From: Lachnospiraceae bacterium
Lineage (GTDB): Bacteria; Bacillota; Clostridia; Lachnospirales; Lachnospiraceae
Assembly: GCA_030524525.1 (NCBI GenBank)
Contig: JAUNGI010000015.1
Span: 1 to 48,208, forward strand
Direction of reading: 5' to 3'
Length of the DNA stretch: 48,208 nucleotides
Under the pieces are notes generated by a model. It ran no database searches, was not told the DNA's origin, and saw only the letters and a list, made by a program, of their open reading frames with translations. The translations under genes and the position numbers were made by a program. This document shows, piece after piece, positions 31,800 to 40,393 of the stretch (position 1 is its first letter; the number at the start of each line of letters is the position of its first letter).

Positions 31800-34280
31800 A
31801 TGAAGAAGAATCTTTCTCGTCTTCTTGCGCTGCTGATGGCTATGCTCATGGTTGTTGCCATGGTTGGCTGCGGCGACAAGAAAGAAAAAGAAGAGGACAC
31901 GAAGACGACCCCTGCGGCAAGTCCGTCCGGTTCTGCTACCACGGAAGTAAAGCCCGACGTTCCCGCAGATCGTTACGATGCGACGACTACTCCGAGAACC
32001 GGAGCGAATGAGAGCACCCCTCTCGTTATTTCGACTCTGACTCTCGACGGTAAGTTCAGCCCGTTCTTTGCTACATCCGGTTATGATACCGACGTAGTCG
32101 GAATGACGCAGATCGGTCTTATCGGTTACGATAAGGACGGCGCTCCGGTAGCCGGCATCGACGAGTACTGCCTTGCTTACTCGTATACGCAGGAGGTAAA
32201 GGATCAGGGAACCGACAACGAAACTTCGGAATATACGTTTGTTCTGAAGAACGGTATCACGTTCAGTGACGGAACTCCGATCACGGTAAAGGACGTATTG
32301 TTCAGCTTCTATACGTTCCTGGATCCGCTGTATGACGGCTCCTCGACGCTCTACACTCTGGATATTCAGGGTCTGAGCGAGTACCGTACGCAGACCACCG
32401 CAGACGTCAACGCAAAGTACAGCGAGATGGCTGAAAAGATCTATGCTGCCGGTCTGGACAGCGAAGGCAAGCCGAATGCGGTTGACGGTGTTGACGCCGC
32501 TATGGTAGAGGCATATTGGAGCTACCTGTCCGAGGCAGGTTCCAAGTTTGCACAGGAGATCATTGATTACGTTGCCAGCAACTATGGCTCGACCGCTTAT
32601 GTTCAGGCATATTTCTGCCCGGATCTGACTTGGGAAGAAGTCAATGCGGACGAGAATCTGAAGATCGCTTACGGTATGGCTATGTGGGGCTTCGGCGCAT
32701 ATGACGCTGCAACCAACACTCTGACCGACGCTACGGGAGCTGCTCACGATCTGTCGAGCGAGACTCTGACCGCAGAGACTTACTGGAATGTGATCGCAGC
32801 GGCATACGGCTACGATCTGACCTCCGACGAGGGCATCAACAATGTGTCCGCTGGCTCCACGATGGACACCCTGCTTTCCGACCTGTTCGTCCTGAACGAA
32901 GGTTCCAAGGAAGCAGAAGGCGGTATCCCGGATATCTCCGGTATTACCACCGGTAAGGTGACCTGCGACGACGGCGTTGAGCGTGACTATGTTAAGGTCG
33001 TTCTGAACGGCGTTGACCCGGTTGCGATCTTCCAGCTTGGCGTTACGGTGGCTCCGTTCCACTACTATACGGACGGCTTCAGCGGCACGCTTGACGAGCA
33101 CGGCGTTTCGCTGAACGACAAAGAGTTTATCGCTCATCTGAAGACGAAGAACAACGCTCCTCTGGGCGCTGGTCCGTACGTTTTCCAGAGCTACAAGGAC
33201 AACGTAGTTACCTACGTTGCAAACGACAGCTTCCTGCTTGGCTCTCCTAAGATCAAGAACCTGAGATATCAGGTAATCTCTCAGGGCTCCGAGCTTGATT
33301 CCCTGAAGACGGGAACCGTACACTACTCCGATCCGTCCGCAACGACCGAGATCGTAAACGACGTTACCGAAGGCAGCGGAGATTATGCAAAGCTTGCTTA
33401 CACGCTTGTTGACAACGACGGCTACGGCTATATCGGTATCAACGCACAGTTCTTCCCTGAGCTGGAAGTTCGTCAGGCGATCGCTTACTCGATGAACATT
33501 CAGCTGACCATCGACAACTGGTATGAAGAGCTTGCAAGCGTAAACTATCGTACCATGTCCAAGGTTTGCTGGGCATATCCGGAAAATCCGGAGAACCTGT
33601 TCCCGTATGACGGAACCGGCGCGAAGTCCAAGGAGCTGTTCCTTGCGGCTGGCTACAAGTATGACGAAGCAACCAACACGATGACCTATCCGGACGGACA
33701 CGAGAAGGCCGGACAGCAGGTAACCATTAAGTACACGATTCCTTCGGATGCGTCCGAGCATCCGGCAGGCTCCGTATTCCTGGATTCTCAGAAGGTACTG
33801 GAGAGCATCGGCGTAAAGGTTGACATCGAAATCGACCAGAACGTTCTTGACAAGCTTTCCACCGCTTATGAGAACGGAATTCAGGTATGGTGTGCAGCAT
33901 GGGGCAACGGCGGTATCGACCCGGATATGTTCCAGGTATGGTATTCCGATCCTTCCGTAAATCAGGGTACTTCCCCTGCAGCAAAGGGCCTGTTCTGGCT
34001 GTACCAGAACGGCAGCGACGAGCAGAAGGAAACGCTGACGAAGCTGAACAGCCTGATCATTGCCGGCAGAGGCACTCTGGATCAGGAAGAGCGTAAGGCG
34101 ATCTACAAGGAAGCGCTTGAGCTTTCGACCGGTCTTGCCTGCGAGATCCCTACCTACCAGAGAAAGAATATGTTTGTTTACAACAAGGATGTCATCAAGG
34201 CGGACACTCTGCTGAGCGGCGAGGATGTAACTCCGTTCCAGAGCCCTCTTGGCGAGATCTGGAATGTAGAACTGAACTAA
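31800..34280 (+). CDS. oppA: Oligopeptide ABC transporter substrate-binding lipoprotein
   Basis: The 826-residue protein has a lipoprotein signal (LLMAMLMVVAMVGC) and a Lys/Glu/Thr linker, then a family 5 extracellular solute-binding domain. Recognisable blocks are FVLKNGITFSDGTPITVKDV near residue 150, GAGPYVFQSYKDNVVTYVAN, LEVRQAIAYSMNIQLTIDNW and the C-terminal LSTGLACEIPTYQRKNMFVY. It is about 250 residues longer than typical OppA (roughly 550-600), with the extra length between about residues 180 and 400. It delivers peptides or a similar ligand to OppBCDF, encoded immediately downstream. AAGGAGG fixes the start at 31800. Confidence 0.93.
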   Translation: MKKNLSRLLALLMAMLMVVAMVGCGDKKEKEEDTKTTPAASPSGSATTEVKPDVPADRYDATTTPRTGANESTPLVISTLTLDGKFSPFFATSGYDTDVVGMTQIGLIGYDKDGAPVAGIDEYCLAYSYTQEVKDQGTDNETSEYTFVLKNGITFSDGTPITVKDVLFSFYTFLDPLYDGSSTLYTLDIQGLSEYRTQTTADVNAKYSEMAEKIYAAGLDSEGKPNAVDGVDAAMVEAYWSYLSEAGSKFAQEIIDYVASNYGSTAYVQAYFCPDLTWEEVNADENLKIAYGMAMWGFGAYDAATNTLTDATGAAHDLSSETLTAETYWNVIAAAYGYDLTSDEGINNVSAGSTMDTLLSDLFVLNEGSKEAEGGIPDISGITTGKVTCDDGVERDYVKVVLNGVDPVAIFQLGVTVAPFHYYTDGFSGTLDEHGVSLNDKEFIAHLKTKNNAPLGAGPYVFQSYKDNVVTYVANDSFLLGSPKIKNLRYQVISQGSELDSLKTGTVHYSDPSATTEIVNDVTEGSGDYAKLAYTLVDNDGYGYIGINAQFFPELEVRQAIAYSMNIQLTIDNWYEELASVNYRTMSKVCWAYPENPENLFPYDGTGAKSKELFLAAGYKYDEATNTMTYPDGHEKAGQQVTIKYTIPSDASEHPAGSVFLDSQKVLESIGVKVDIEIDQNVLDKLSTAYENGIQVWCAAWGNGGIDPDMFQVWYSDPSVNQGTSPAAKGLFWLYQNGSDEQKETLTKLNSLIIAGRGTLDQEERKAIYKEALELSTGLACEIPTYQRKNMFVYNKDVIKADTLLSGEDVTPFQSPLGEIWNVELN

Positions 34281-34314
34281 TCGGTTAGCCTTTATAAGAA
34301 TGGATTTCCGGCGA

Positions 34315-34342
34315 CGAGGCCGTGGGGGTTCCCATGGCCTCG
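34315..34342 (+). terminator. Intercistronic hairpin between oppA and oppB
   Basis: A 12-bp stem (CGAGGCCGTGGG with CCCATGGCCTCG, one G-U pair) and a GGTT loop lie 34 bases after oppA. No immediate T run follows, so it probably stabilises oppA mRNA or terminates only part of the transcripts. Confidence 0.75.
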
Positions 34343-34394
34343 CACTGGATTTCTCTTCGTTTTTCTCGCAATTTTCACAGTAGGGAGTATTACT

Positions 34395-35393
34395 ATGGTC
34401 AAATACGTTTTAAAAAGACTAGGACTGGCAGTCATTATATTACTTGGTGTCTCCATCCTGATTTATATGTTAGCCATGTTGATGCCGGCAGATTATATTG
34501 ATAACCAGACCGCAGCAGCTTTGCAAAACGGATCGATGACGCAGGAAGATGTGCAGCATCTGAAAGAGTTATACGGCCTGGCTGACAAAAGCTTTTCAGG
34601 AATCTTAAAAAGTTACGTTTCGTGGCTCGGAAATGTTGCCAAGGGCGACTTTGGTTTTTCGTTCCTTTATGGTGCGCCGGTAACCGAGGTGATCGGTGAA
34701 TATATGTGGATTTCCTTTATTCTGGCGTTCCTTTCTTATTTTTTGGAAATTATCATTGCGATTCCTTTGGGAATCAAGTCGGCAGTCAAGCAATACGGCG
34801 TATACGATTACTCGGTCACCGTCTTGGCGATGATGGGTATCAGCTTGCCGTCGTTCTTTCTGTCTGCCCTGATGATGAATATCTTTTCCATTAAGCTCGG
34901 CTGGTTCCCGTTACAGGGTCTGACCTCTGCGACGATCATTTTCGAAGAGGGCGACTGGTTTGGCATCTTTATGGATAAGGCATGGCATCTTGTACTTCCG
35001 CTTTTGGTTTGTATTTTGCTCGGTGTGGGCGGTACCATGCGCTACACCCGTACCAATATGCTGGAAGTTTTGAATTCGGACTATATCCGTACTGCCCGGG
35101 CGAAGGGTCTGTCCGAGCATACGGTCGTATATAAACATGCGTTTCGCAATACCCTGATCCCGATCGTCACCACAGTGGCGGGAATGATTCCCGGACTGTT
35201 TGGCGGTATGATGATTCTGGAGTCGGTATTCTCCATCCCCGGCATCGGTATGATGGCGTACCGAGCCACGACGCAGGGCGACATTCCGTTTATTATGGGC
35301 TACAACATGTTTCTGTCGGTGCTGTCGGTGCTGGGCATCCTGATATCCGACCTGCTTTATGTTGTTGTAGACCCGCGTGTAAAGCTGAAGTAA
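34395..35393 (+). CDS. oppB: Oligopeptide ABC transporter permease
   Basis: The 332-residue inner-membrane permease starts with the typical OppB/DppB opening (VKYVLKRLGLAVIILLGVSI) and carries the EAA-type loop that contacts the ATPases (YIRTARAKGLSEHTVVYKHA, then FRNTLIPIVTTVAGMIPGLF). Six hydrophobic segments can be seen. The C-terminus VLGILISDLLYVVVDPRVKL is typical of the family. AGTAGGGAG precedes the ATG. It follows oppA by 114 bases, with a stable hairpin in between that would lower its expression relative to the binding protein. Confidence 0.95.
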   Translation: MVKYVLKRLGLAVIILLGVSILIYMLAMLMPADYIDNQTAAALQNGSMTQEDVQHLKELYGLADKSFSGILKSYVSWLGNVAKGDFGFSFLYGAPVTEVIGEYMWISFILAFLSYFLEIIIAIPLGIKSAVKQYGVYDYSVTVLAMMGISLPSFFLSALMMNIFSIKLGWFPLQGLTSATIIFEEGDWFGIFMDKAWHLVLPLLVCILLGVGGTMRYTRTNMLEVLNSDYIRTARAKGLSEHTVVYKHAFRNTLIPIVTTVAGMIPGLFGGMMILESVFSIPGIGMMAYRATTQGDIPFIMGYNMFLSVLSVLGILISDLLYVVVDPRVKLK

Positions 35394-35406
35394 AGGAGGC
35401 ATGGAT

Positions 35407-36435
35407 ATGGCAGAAAATAAAAAAGAACAGGCTGCAACCGAAACCTACCGTGTCATCTCTCCTTCGCGAATGGTGGCAAAGCGCTTCTTTCGAAGCAAGC
35501 TGTCCATCGTAGGCTTGTGCATGCTTCTGTTTGTGTTTGCATTTTCCTTTTTGGGCCCGATTATTGTAAAATTTACATGGGGCTACGGTCAGACGGAGGT
35601 CTTCTACATTCCCCGTACCTCGACCATGTATTCCGTTCAGGATTTTGACGCCCCGGACGGAAAGACCTATGATTTCTATGACGAGTCGGTATCGACCATC
35701 AATTTTAAGGCGCCGATCTCCAAGGATCACTGGCTCGGCACCGATACGAGCGGTATGGACATTTTTGTGCGCCTGATGTACGGCGGACGGATCAGTTTGA
35801 TGCTTTCGTTCCTCGTTATCATTATGGAAACGTTGCTGGGCGTATTTTTCGGCGGTCTGGCAGGCTACTTCGGCAAATGGGTCGATCAGATCATCATGCG
35901 AGTCGTGGATGTTTTCTACTGTTTGCCCGGTCTTCCGATTTTGCTGATCCTTTCGGCGACGATCTCCTCGATCGAGAGCATTCCGGCCGAACACCGGATC
36001 TATTATGTCATGGGCTTTTTGACCCTGATCGGCTGGGCAGGAACCGCCCGTCTGGTACGCGGACAGATCCTCATGCTTCGCGAGCAGGAGTATATGATGG
36101 CTGCCGAAGCCACCGGTCTTCCGGCGTGGAGAAAGATTTTTAAGCACCTGATCCCGAATGTTATGCCGCAGCTTATCGTCAGCATGACGCTTGGACTCGG
36201 CAGCATTATTCTGTACGAGTCTACGCTTTCCTATCTGGGACTTGGCGTGCCGTTCCCGAACGCCGCATGGGGTTCGATGATCGCCCTTGCCGATCCGTCC
36301 AAGGGACAGGAAATTCTCGCGAACTACCCGAATATGTGGGTGCCCGCCGGCGTTCTTATTATCATTGCCGTTCTCGGCTTCAACTTTGTCGGCGACGGTC
36401 TGCGGGATGCATTTGACCCGAAAGCAAGAAAGTAG
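35407..36435 (+). CDS. oppC: Oligopeptide ABC transporter permease
   Basis: The 342-residue permease has the OppC-type N-terminal segment (MVAKRFFRSKLSIVGLCMLL), a long extracytoplasmic stretch, the HWLGTDTSGMDIFVRLMYGG block and the EAA loop (YMMAAEATGLPAWRKIFKHL). It ends in VLGFNFVGDGLRDAFDPKAR, characteristic of OppC/DppC. AAAGGAGG lies seven bases before the ATG at 35407 and only one base before an ATG at 35401, so the second ATG is the start. It forms the membrane pore with OppB. Confidence 0.95.
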   Translation: MAENKKEQAATETYRVISPSRMVAKRFFRSKLSIVGLCMLLFVFAFSFLGPIIVKFTWGYGQTEVFYIPRTSTMYSVQDFDAPDGKTYDFYDESVSTINFKAPISKDHWLGTDTSGMDIFVRLMYGGRISLMLSFLVIIMETLLGVFFGGLAGYFGKWVDQIIMRVVDVFYCLPGLPILLILSATISSIESIPAEHRIYYVMGFLTLIGWAGTARLVRGQILMLREQEYMMAAEATGLPAWRKIFKHLIPNVMPQLIVSMTLGLGSIILYESTLSYLGLGVPFPNAAWGSMIALADPSKGQEILANYPNMWVPAGVLIIIAVLGFNFVGDGLRDAFDPKARK

Positions 36436-36444
36436 GTGAACCGT

Positions 36445-37674
36445 ATGGCATTATTCAAAAAGAAAAAAGTACAGTCCATTGGCGATAACCAATACCTGAC
36501 CTTACGGGAAGAACGAAAGATAGCAAAAGAAAACGCCAAGATCACACGGGCGTTCGAAAAGAAGAAAAACCGCACGAAGGTTCCGGAAAGCGAGTATCTG
36601 ACCGAGATGCACGATCCGAAGAACGTCGTGGAATTCGATAATCTGCATACCTATTTCTACACCGAGGTCGGCGTTTCCAAAGCCGTAAACGGAGTTTCCT
36701 TCGATATTCCGGAGGGAGCCATCGTCGGCGTGGTGGGCGAGTCCGGCTGCGGCAAGAGCGTAACGTCCCTTTCGCTGATGCAGCTTGTGCAGGCGCCGCA
36801 GGGACAGATCGTCGAAGGCGAGATCCGCTATAAGGCGTCGAACGGTAAATGCTACGACATCGCCAAGATGCCGAAAAACGAAATGCTTCACATTCGCGGC
36901 AAGGAGATCTCGATGATCTTTCAGGAGCCGATGACCTCGCTGAATCCGGTCTTTACGATCGGCGCGCAGCTTGACGAGGTCGTGCTGCTTCACGTGCCGG
37001 GAACGACGAAGGAGCAGGCAAAGGCGCGTTCGCTGGAGATGCTCAAGCTGGTGGGCATCGCCATGTGCGAAAAGGTATACGACAGCTATCCCCACGAGCT
37101 GTCCGGCGGTATGCGGCAGCGCGTCATGATCGCCATGTCGCTGTCCTGCAATCCCCGTCTGATCATTGCGGACGAGCCGACGACGGCGCTGGACGTGACG
37201 ATTCAGGCACAGATCTTGGATCTGCTCCGGGATCTGCGTCATAAGATCGACGGCAGTATTATGCTGATTACCCATGATCTTGGCGTGATCGCCGAAATGG
37301 CGGACTATGTTGTTGTTATGTATGCGGGACGCATTGTTGAAAAGGGAACGGTAAGGGAAATTTTCCATGATCCGAAGCATCCGTACACGATCGGTCTGAT
37401 GAAGAGCAAGCCCAGCGTCAACAAGCTGGTGGACCGGCTCTACAGCATTCCGGGACAGGTGCCGAATCCGATCAACATGCCGAAGCACTGCTATTATAAA
37501 AACCGCTGCGAAATGTGCAGGGAGTGCTGCGAAGGCGATTTTCCGGAGCTGATGCAGTTTTCGGAGACGCATTTTGCCGCCTGTCATTTGTACCGGGAGG
37601 ATAAGGATCTGGTGATTTACGATGCCATGACCACCGGCGCGGCAACGGAGAAAGTAGAGGTGGCCCATGAGTGA
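36445..37674 (+). CDS. oppD: Oligopeptide ABC transporter ATP-binding protein
   Basis: The 409-residue ATPase has Walker A GESGCGKS, the signature [15 protein letters not shown], Walker [13 protein letters not shown] and the switch His in ITHDLGV. A C-terminal oligopeptide-specific domain carries a cysteine cluster ([14 protein letters not shown] and a later ACHLY) similar to the iron-sulphur motif known from OppD/DppD proteins. The first 65 residues are a highly charged Lys/Glu-rich extension before the ABC domain, longer than usual. TAGGTG before ATG 36445 supports that start over GTG 36436. It overlaps oppF by eight bases. Confidence 0.95.
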   Translation: MALFKKKKVQSIGDNQYLTLREERKIAKENAKITRAFEKKKNRTKVPESEYLTEMHDPKNVVEFDNLHTYFYTEVGVSKAVNGVSFDIPEGAIVGVVGESGCGKSVTSLSLMQLVQAPQGQIVEGEIRYKASNGKCYDIAKMPKNEMLHIRGKEISMIFQEPMTSLNPVFTIGAQLDEVVLLHVPGTTKEQAKARSLEMLKLVGIAMCEKVYDSYPHELSGGMRQRVMIAMSLSCNPRLIIADEPTTALDVTIQAQILDLLRDLRHKIDGSIMLITHDLGVIAEMADYVVVMYAGRIVEKGTVREIFHDPKHPYTIGLMKSKPSVNKLVDRLYSIPGQVPNPINMPKHCYYKNRCEMCRECCEGDFPELMQFSETHFAACHLYREDKDLVIYDAMTTGAATEKVEVAHE

Positions 37675-38659
37675 CGATAACATTCTGGTGGTTGAAGACC
37701 TGAAAAAATGGTACCCGATCAATAAAAATCTGTTTGGAAAGCCGCAGAACTATGTAAAAGCGGTGGACGGCGTTTCCTTCTCGATTAAGAGAGGCACGAC
37801 GATGGGACTCGTTGGTGAGTCCGGCTGCGGCAAGACCACGGTCGGAAGAACGATCCTCCGGCTGCACGAGGTGACCGGCGGAAAGGTGCTCTTTAACGGA
37901 CAGGATCTTTCGGAGATCAGCCCCGGCAAGCTTCGCAAGATGCGTCCGCAGCTGCAAATGATCTTTCAGGACCCTTACTCCAGCCTTTCGCCCCGTATGC
38001 CCATCGGCGAGATCATCGGCGAGGCCGTAAAGGTTCATAAGATCGTTCCCAAGTCGGAATACCGCGAGTATATTCTGAAGGTCATGCAGGACTGCGGCTT
38101 ACAGCCTCAGTGGTATTCCCGTTATCCGCACGAGTTTTCCGGCGGACAGCGGCAGCGTATCTGTATTGCCCGGTCGGTAGCCCTGAAACCGCAGCTCATT
38201 ATCTGCGACGAGCCGGTCAGCGCTCTGGACGTGTCGATTCAGGCGCAGATCATCAACCTGATGAAGGATTTGCAGACGCAGTTCGGCTACACCTACCTGT
38301 TCATTTCCCACGACCTTTCGGTCGTTGAGCATATCTCCGACGAGGTCGGCGTTATGTATTTGGGCAATATGGTGGAGTACGGCTCGAAGACCGCGATCTT
38401 TAAGAATCCGCTCCATCCGTATACGAAAGCGCTGATGTCGGCGGTTCCGATGCCCGATCCGGACTATAAGATGAATCGGATCATTTTGAAGGGCGATATT
38501 CCAAGCCCTGCCAATCCGCCGTCCGGCTGCAAGTTCCGGACTCGCTGTGAGCACTGCATGGAGATCTGCGCAAACAAGGTTCCCGAATTCCGAGAGATCG
38601 AACCGGGTCACAAGGTAGCCTGCCATCTGTACAACGACAAGGAAAGTGAAGCGAAATGA
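37667..38659 (+). CDS. oppF: Oligopeptide ABC transporter ATP-binding protein
   Basis: The 330-residue ATPase pairs with OppD. It has Walker A GESGCGKTTVGR, the signature FSGGQRQRICIARSV, Walker B LIICDEPVSALDVS and the switch His in FISHDLSV. The C-terminal oligopeptide domain includes PSPANPPSGCKFRTRCEHC, the usual cysteine block. Its first codons overlap oppD and its last codons overlap the next small gene by four bases (ATGA), so the whole stretch is translated as a coupled unit. Confidence 0.95.
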   Translation: MSDDNILVVEDLKKWYPINKNLFGKPQNYVKAVDGVSFSIKRGTTMGLVGESGCGKTTVGRTILRLHEVTGGKVLFNGQDLSEISPGKLRKMRPQLQMIFQDPYSSLSPRMPIGEIIGEAVKVHKIVPKSEYREYILKVMQDCGLQPQWYSRYPHEFSGGQRQRICIARSVALKPQLIICDEPVSALDVSIQAQIINLMKDLQTQFGYTYLFISHDLSVVEHISDEVGVMYLGNMVEYGSKTAIFKNPLHPYTKALMSAVPMPDPDYKMNRIILKGDIPSPANPPSGCKFRTRCEHCMEICANKVPEFREIEPGHKVACHLYNDKESEAK

Positions 38660-38946
38660 AACCCGAAAAGGATTTTGAGGACGACGGTCGCACAATAGCC
38701 CCCATGGATGTGGACGGCATGCGGGACGGTCTGTTCCATCACCGCAGGAAGCGTTTTGACGAGAGGCACAATACGGAAGAGAAAAACGGGGAGCCGAAGG
38801 AAAAACAGCCCGAAACTCCTTTGACCAAAAAGGAAGCCCAGCTTGTAACCCGCGGGATCTGGCTGGCATACGCTCTGACCGGATTGATCTTCTTAGGCTT
38901 TTTTGCTCTGTTCCTTCTGTTCTGTCAGTATGTATGGTTTGCTTAA
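38656..38946 (+). CDS. Small C-terminally anchored membrane protein coupled to oppF
   Basis: The 96-residue protein has a strongly charged, probably disordered N-terminal region (residues 1-65, rich in Lys, Glu, Asp and Arg) and a single C-terminal transmembrane helix (WLAYALTGLIFLGFFALFLL) ending a few residues later. No named family is recognised. It overlaps oppF by four bases and is followed at once by the operon terminator, so it is the sixth gene of the opp operon. A role as an accessory subunit or small regulator of the transporter is inference from context. Confidence 0.8.
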   Translation: MKPEKDFEDDGRTIAPMDVDGMRDGLFHHRRKRFDERHNTEEKNGEPKEKQPETPLTKKEAQLVTRGIWLAYALTGLIFLGFFALFLLFCQYVWFA

Positions 38947-38974
38947 AAATTGAGCTTGCGAACGCAGGCTTTAC

Positions 38975-39011
38975 GGGAGACCGGTCAGGAATGACCGGTC
39001 TCCCTATTTTA
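38975..39011 (+). terminator. Rho-independent terminator of the opp operon
   Basis: A perfect 13-bp stem (GGGAGACCGGTCA with TGACCGGTCTCCC) and a GGAA loop are followed by TATTTTAT. Confidence 0.92.
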
Positions 39012-39138
39012 TCTATAGGAAACTGCGTTCCCTATAGAACAAAAACGCTCCGCAGGGATCGCACTGCGGCGGAGAGGAACCGTGTCGCTGGAGCGACCCG
39101 CCGCAGGCGGAGAATCTCGAAAGCGAGATTCTTTGTTT
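39012..39138 (+). repeat. Multi-hairpin intergenic repeat, complete copy
   Basis: Five hairpins follow one another: TCTATAGG/CCTATAGA (39012-39038), CTCCGC/GCGGAG (39048-39074), GTCGCT/AGCGAC (39084-39097), CCGCC/GGCGG (39098-39110) and GAATCTCG/CGAGATTC (39112-39131). The two complete copies at 41384 and 42220 are in the opposite orientation and have different loops (for example CT in place of GG, and a changed tetraloop in the last hairpin) but the same stems. Confidence 0.88.
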
Positions 39139-39140
39139 TT

Positions 39141-39293
39141 ATGACGACGGAACGGCGCTGTATTACCGAAAGGGGGAGACGGAGCGCCTTGTGGAAACCG
39201 CTCTGCTGCAAAGCGTTTGTCAGGGCAGGGAAGGAATTGCGTACCTGACTGCAGCGGATGAGAAGGAGAGCGAGCCTTCGCCGGAGGACGGGA
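39141..39293 (+). pseudogene. 153-bp duplicated fragment of the lipoprotein gene at 40394-41341
   Basis: It matches 40884-41036 over 153 bases without gaps, with about five substitutions. It corresponds to the part of the lipoprotein from YDDGTALYY to EPSPEDG but has no start, signal peptide or end. It begins right after the multi-hairpin repeat and stops before the promoter of the peptidase-like pseudogene. Confidence 0.85.
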
Positions 39294-39311
39294 CAAATAT
39301 TTCTATCAGGC

Positions 39312-39343
39312 TTGACAATTCGAAATGAAGGGAGTAGTATAAT
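39312..39343 (+). promoter_or_regulatory. Promoter of the peptidase-like pseudogene
   Basis: TTGACA (39312-39317) with either TAGTAT at a 17-base spacing (39335-39340) or a perfect TATAAT at a 20-base spacing (39338-39343). Confidence 0.6.
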
Positions 39344-39362
39344 TGCCCGAGGCGGTATTATA

Positions 39363-40381
39363 ATGAGCAAAAAGTATGAGTGGCTTGTGGTTATCTTTCT
39401 CTTAGTTTTCTTTTCAAAGGCGAGCTTGGCGCAAGCCGAGGAAGAAGAGTGTGAAAATCCGGCAAAATGGTTTTCGTGCTTGGAAAATATAGTGGATTTT
39501 ACGGATGAATATGATACATATTCTTTGGAGCTGCCGGACGGAACGGTTTCGGCAAAGCTTTTTCAATTTTATGACGGGGCTGTTCCTGTATCCTATGTTG
39601 TGGTAAGTAATGAAATCAGTAATCGTCCGGAAATTATCGAATTTGGAGAAGGGTATGCGCAAAGTATTTTGGGCATTTCGGAGGCATTAGAGATTTCCCC
39701 AGAAAAAAGTCGGTTGCTTTATTTGGGAAACTTGCAATATATTCTTGAATATCAGGATGAATATTATAAAATTGAAGATGGGGAAATAATACAGATGTCG
39801 CGTCTGCCGGAAATTTCCGACGAAGTTGAAGATAATTATTACAATGAGGGCGAAAGCTTAACATGGTCAGATGTTTATAAGCGCGAAGTTGGTGGGTATG
39901 CAGTTCAACGGCAGCGTATAATTTGACTGTTTATTGGTATCATCAGTGATATGATAATTTTAACTTAACAACCAGAGCAAGATAGAATGCGCTTTTCAAT
40001 GCATATTATAATAGACTTGGAAAAAGCGCTGTAATTAAAAATTGTCAATACGCATACAAGAATGTTTTTTATGAGTATAACTATTACTGTACATCGAAGT
40101 ATATTGAAGACGCATCTTGGAAGGAAATAACGTCTGCTATTGACGACGGACCGGTACATGTACACCTTAGAGACTCGGAGATATATGGCAATCATGGTAC
40201 TGTTGGCATTGGCTATGTAAGCTTTATATTTCCTTCTGGCTGGACGAGTCGATATATTATTTTGATTGACGGTTGGACGGTTGGTTCACGATATGTAAAC
40301 TATACCCTTGGAATTGATAGTATAGATATTACGATTGTCAAGCCGGTAAAAGCACATCCGGGAATCAAACCTGCAATATAA
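39363..40381 (+). pseudogene. Secreted C39-like cysteine peptidase gene, frameshifted at the catalytic Cys
   Basis: An intact first part (39363-39926) gives a signal peptide (WLVVIFLLVFFSKASLAQA) and a 170-residue propeptide-like region. At 39897-39899 the frame slips by one base. In the next frame the sequence continues as CSSTAAYNLTVYWYHQ, which fits the catalytic Cys block of C39-like/papain-like peptidases (usual form C-x-PTAAxNLxxYW), then meets stops at 39947 and 39983. It goes on as an open frame to 40381 with the catalytic-His-like GNHGTVGIGY and the Asp in LIDGW. Restoring one T before 39899 would read Tyr-Cys. The gene is much AT-richer than its surroundings, which suggests transfer. 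A first-part product may still be made. Confidence 0.75.
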
Positions 40382-40393
40382 ACGGAGGTCACT

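Noticed and set aside
31743-33761. A 672-codon open frame on the minus strand
   Set aside because: It is a shadow of oppA with no recognisable motif.
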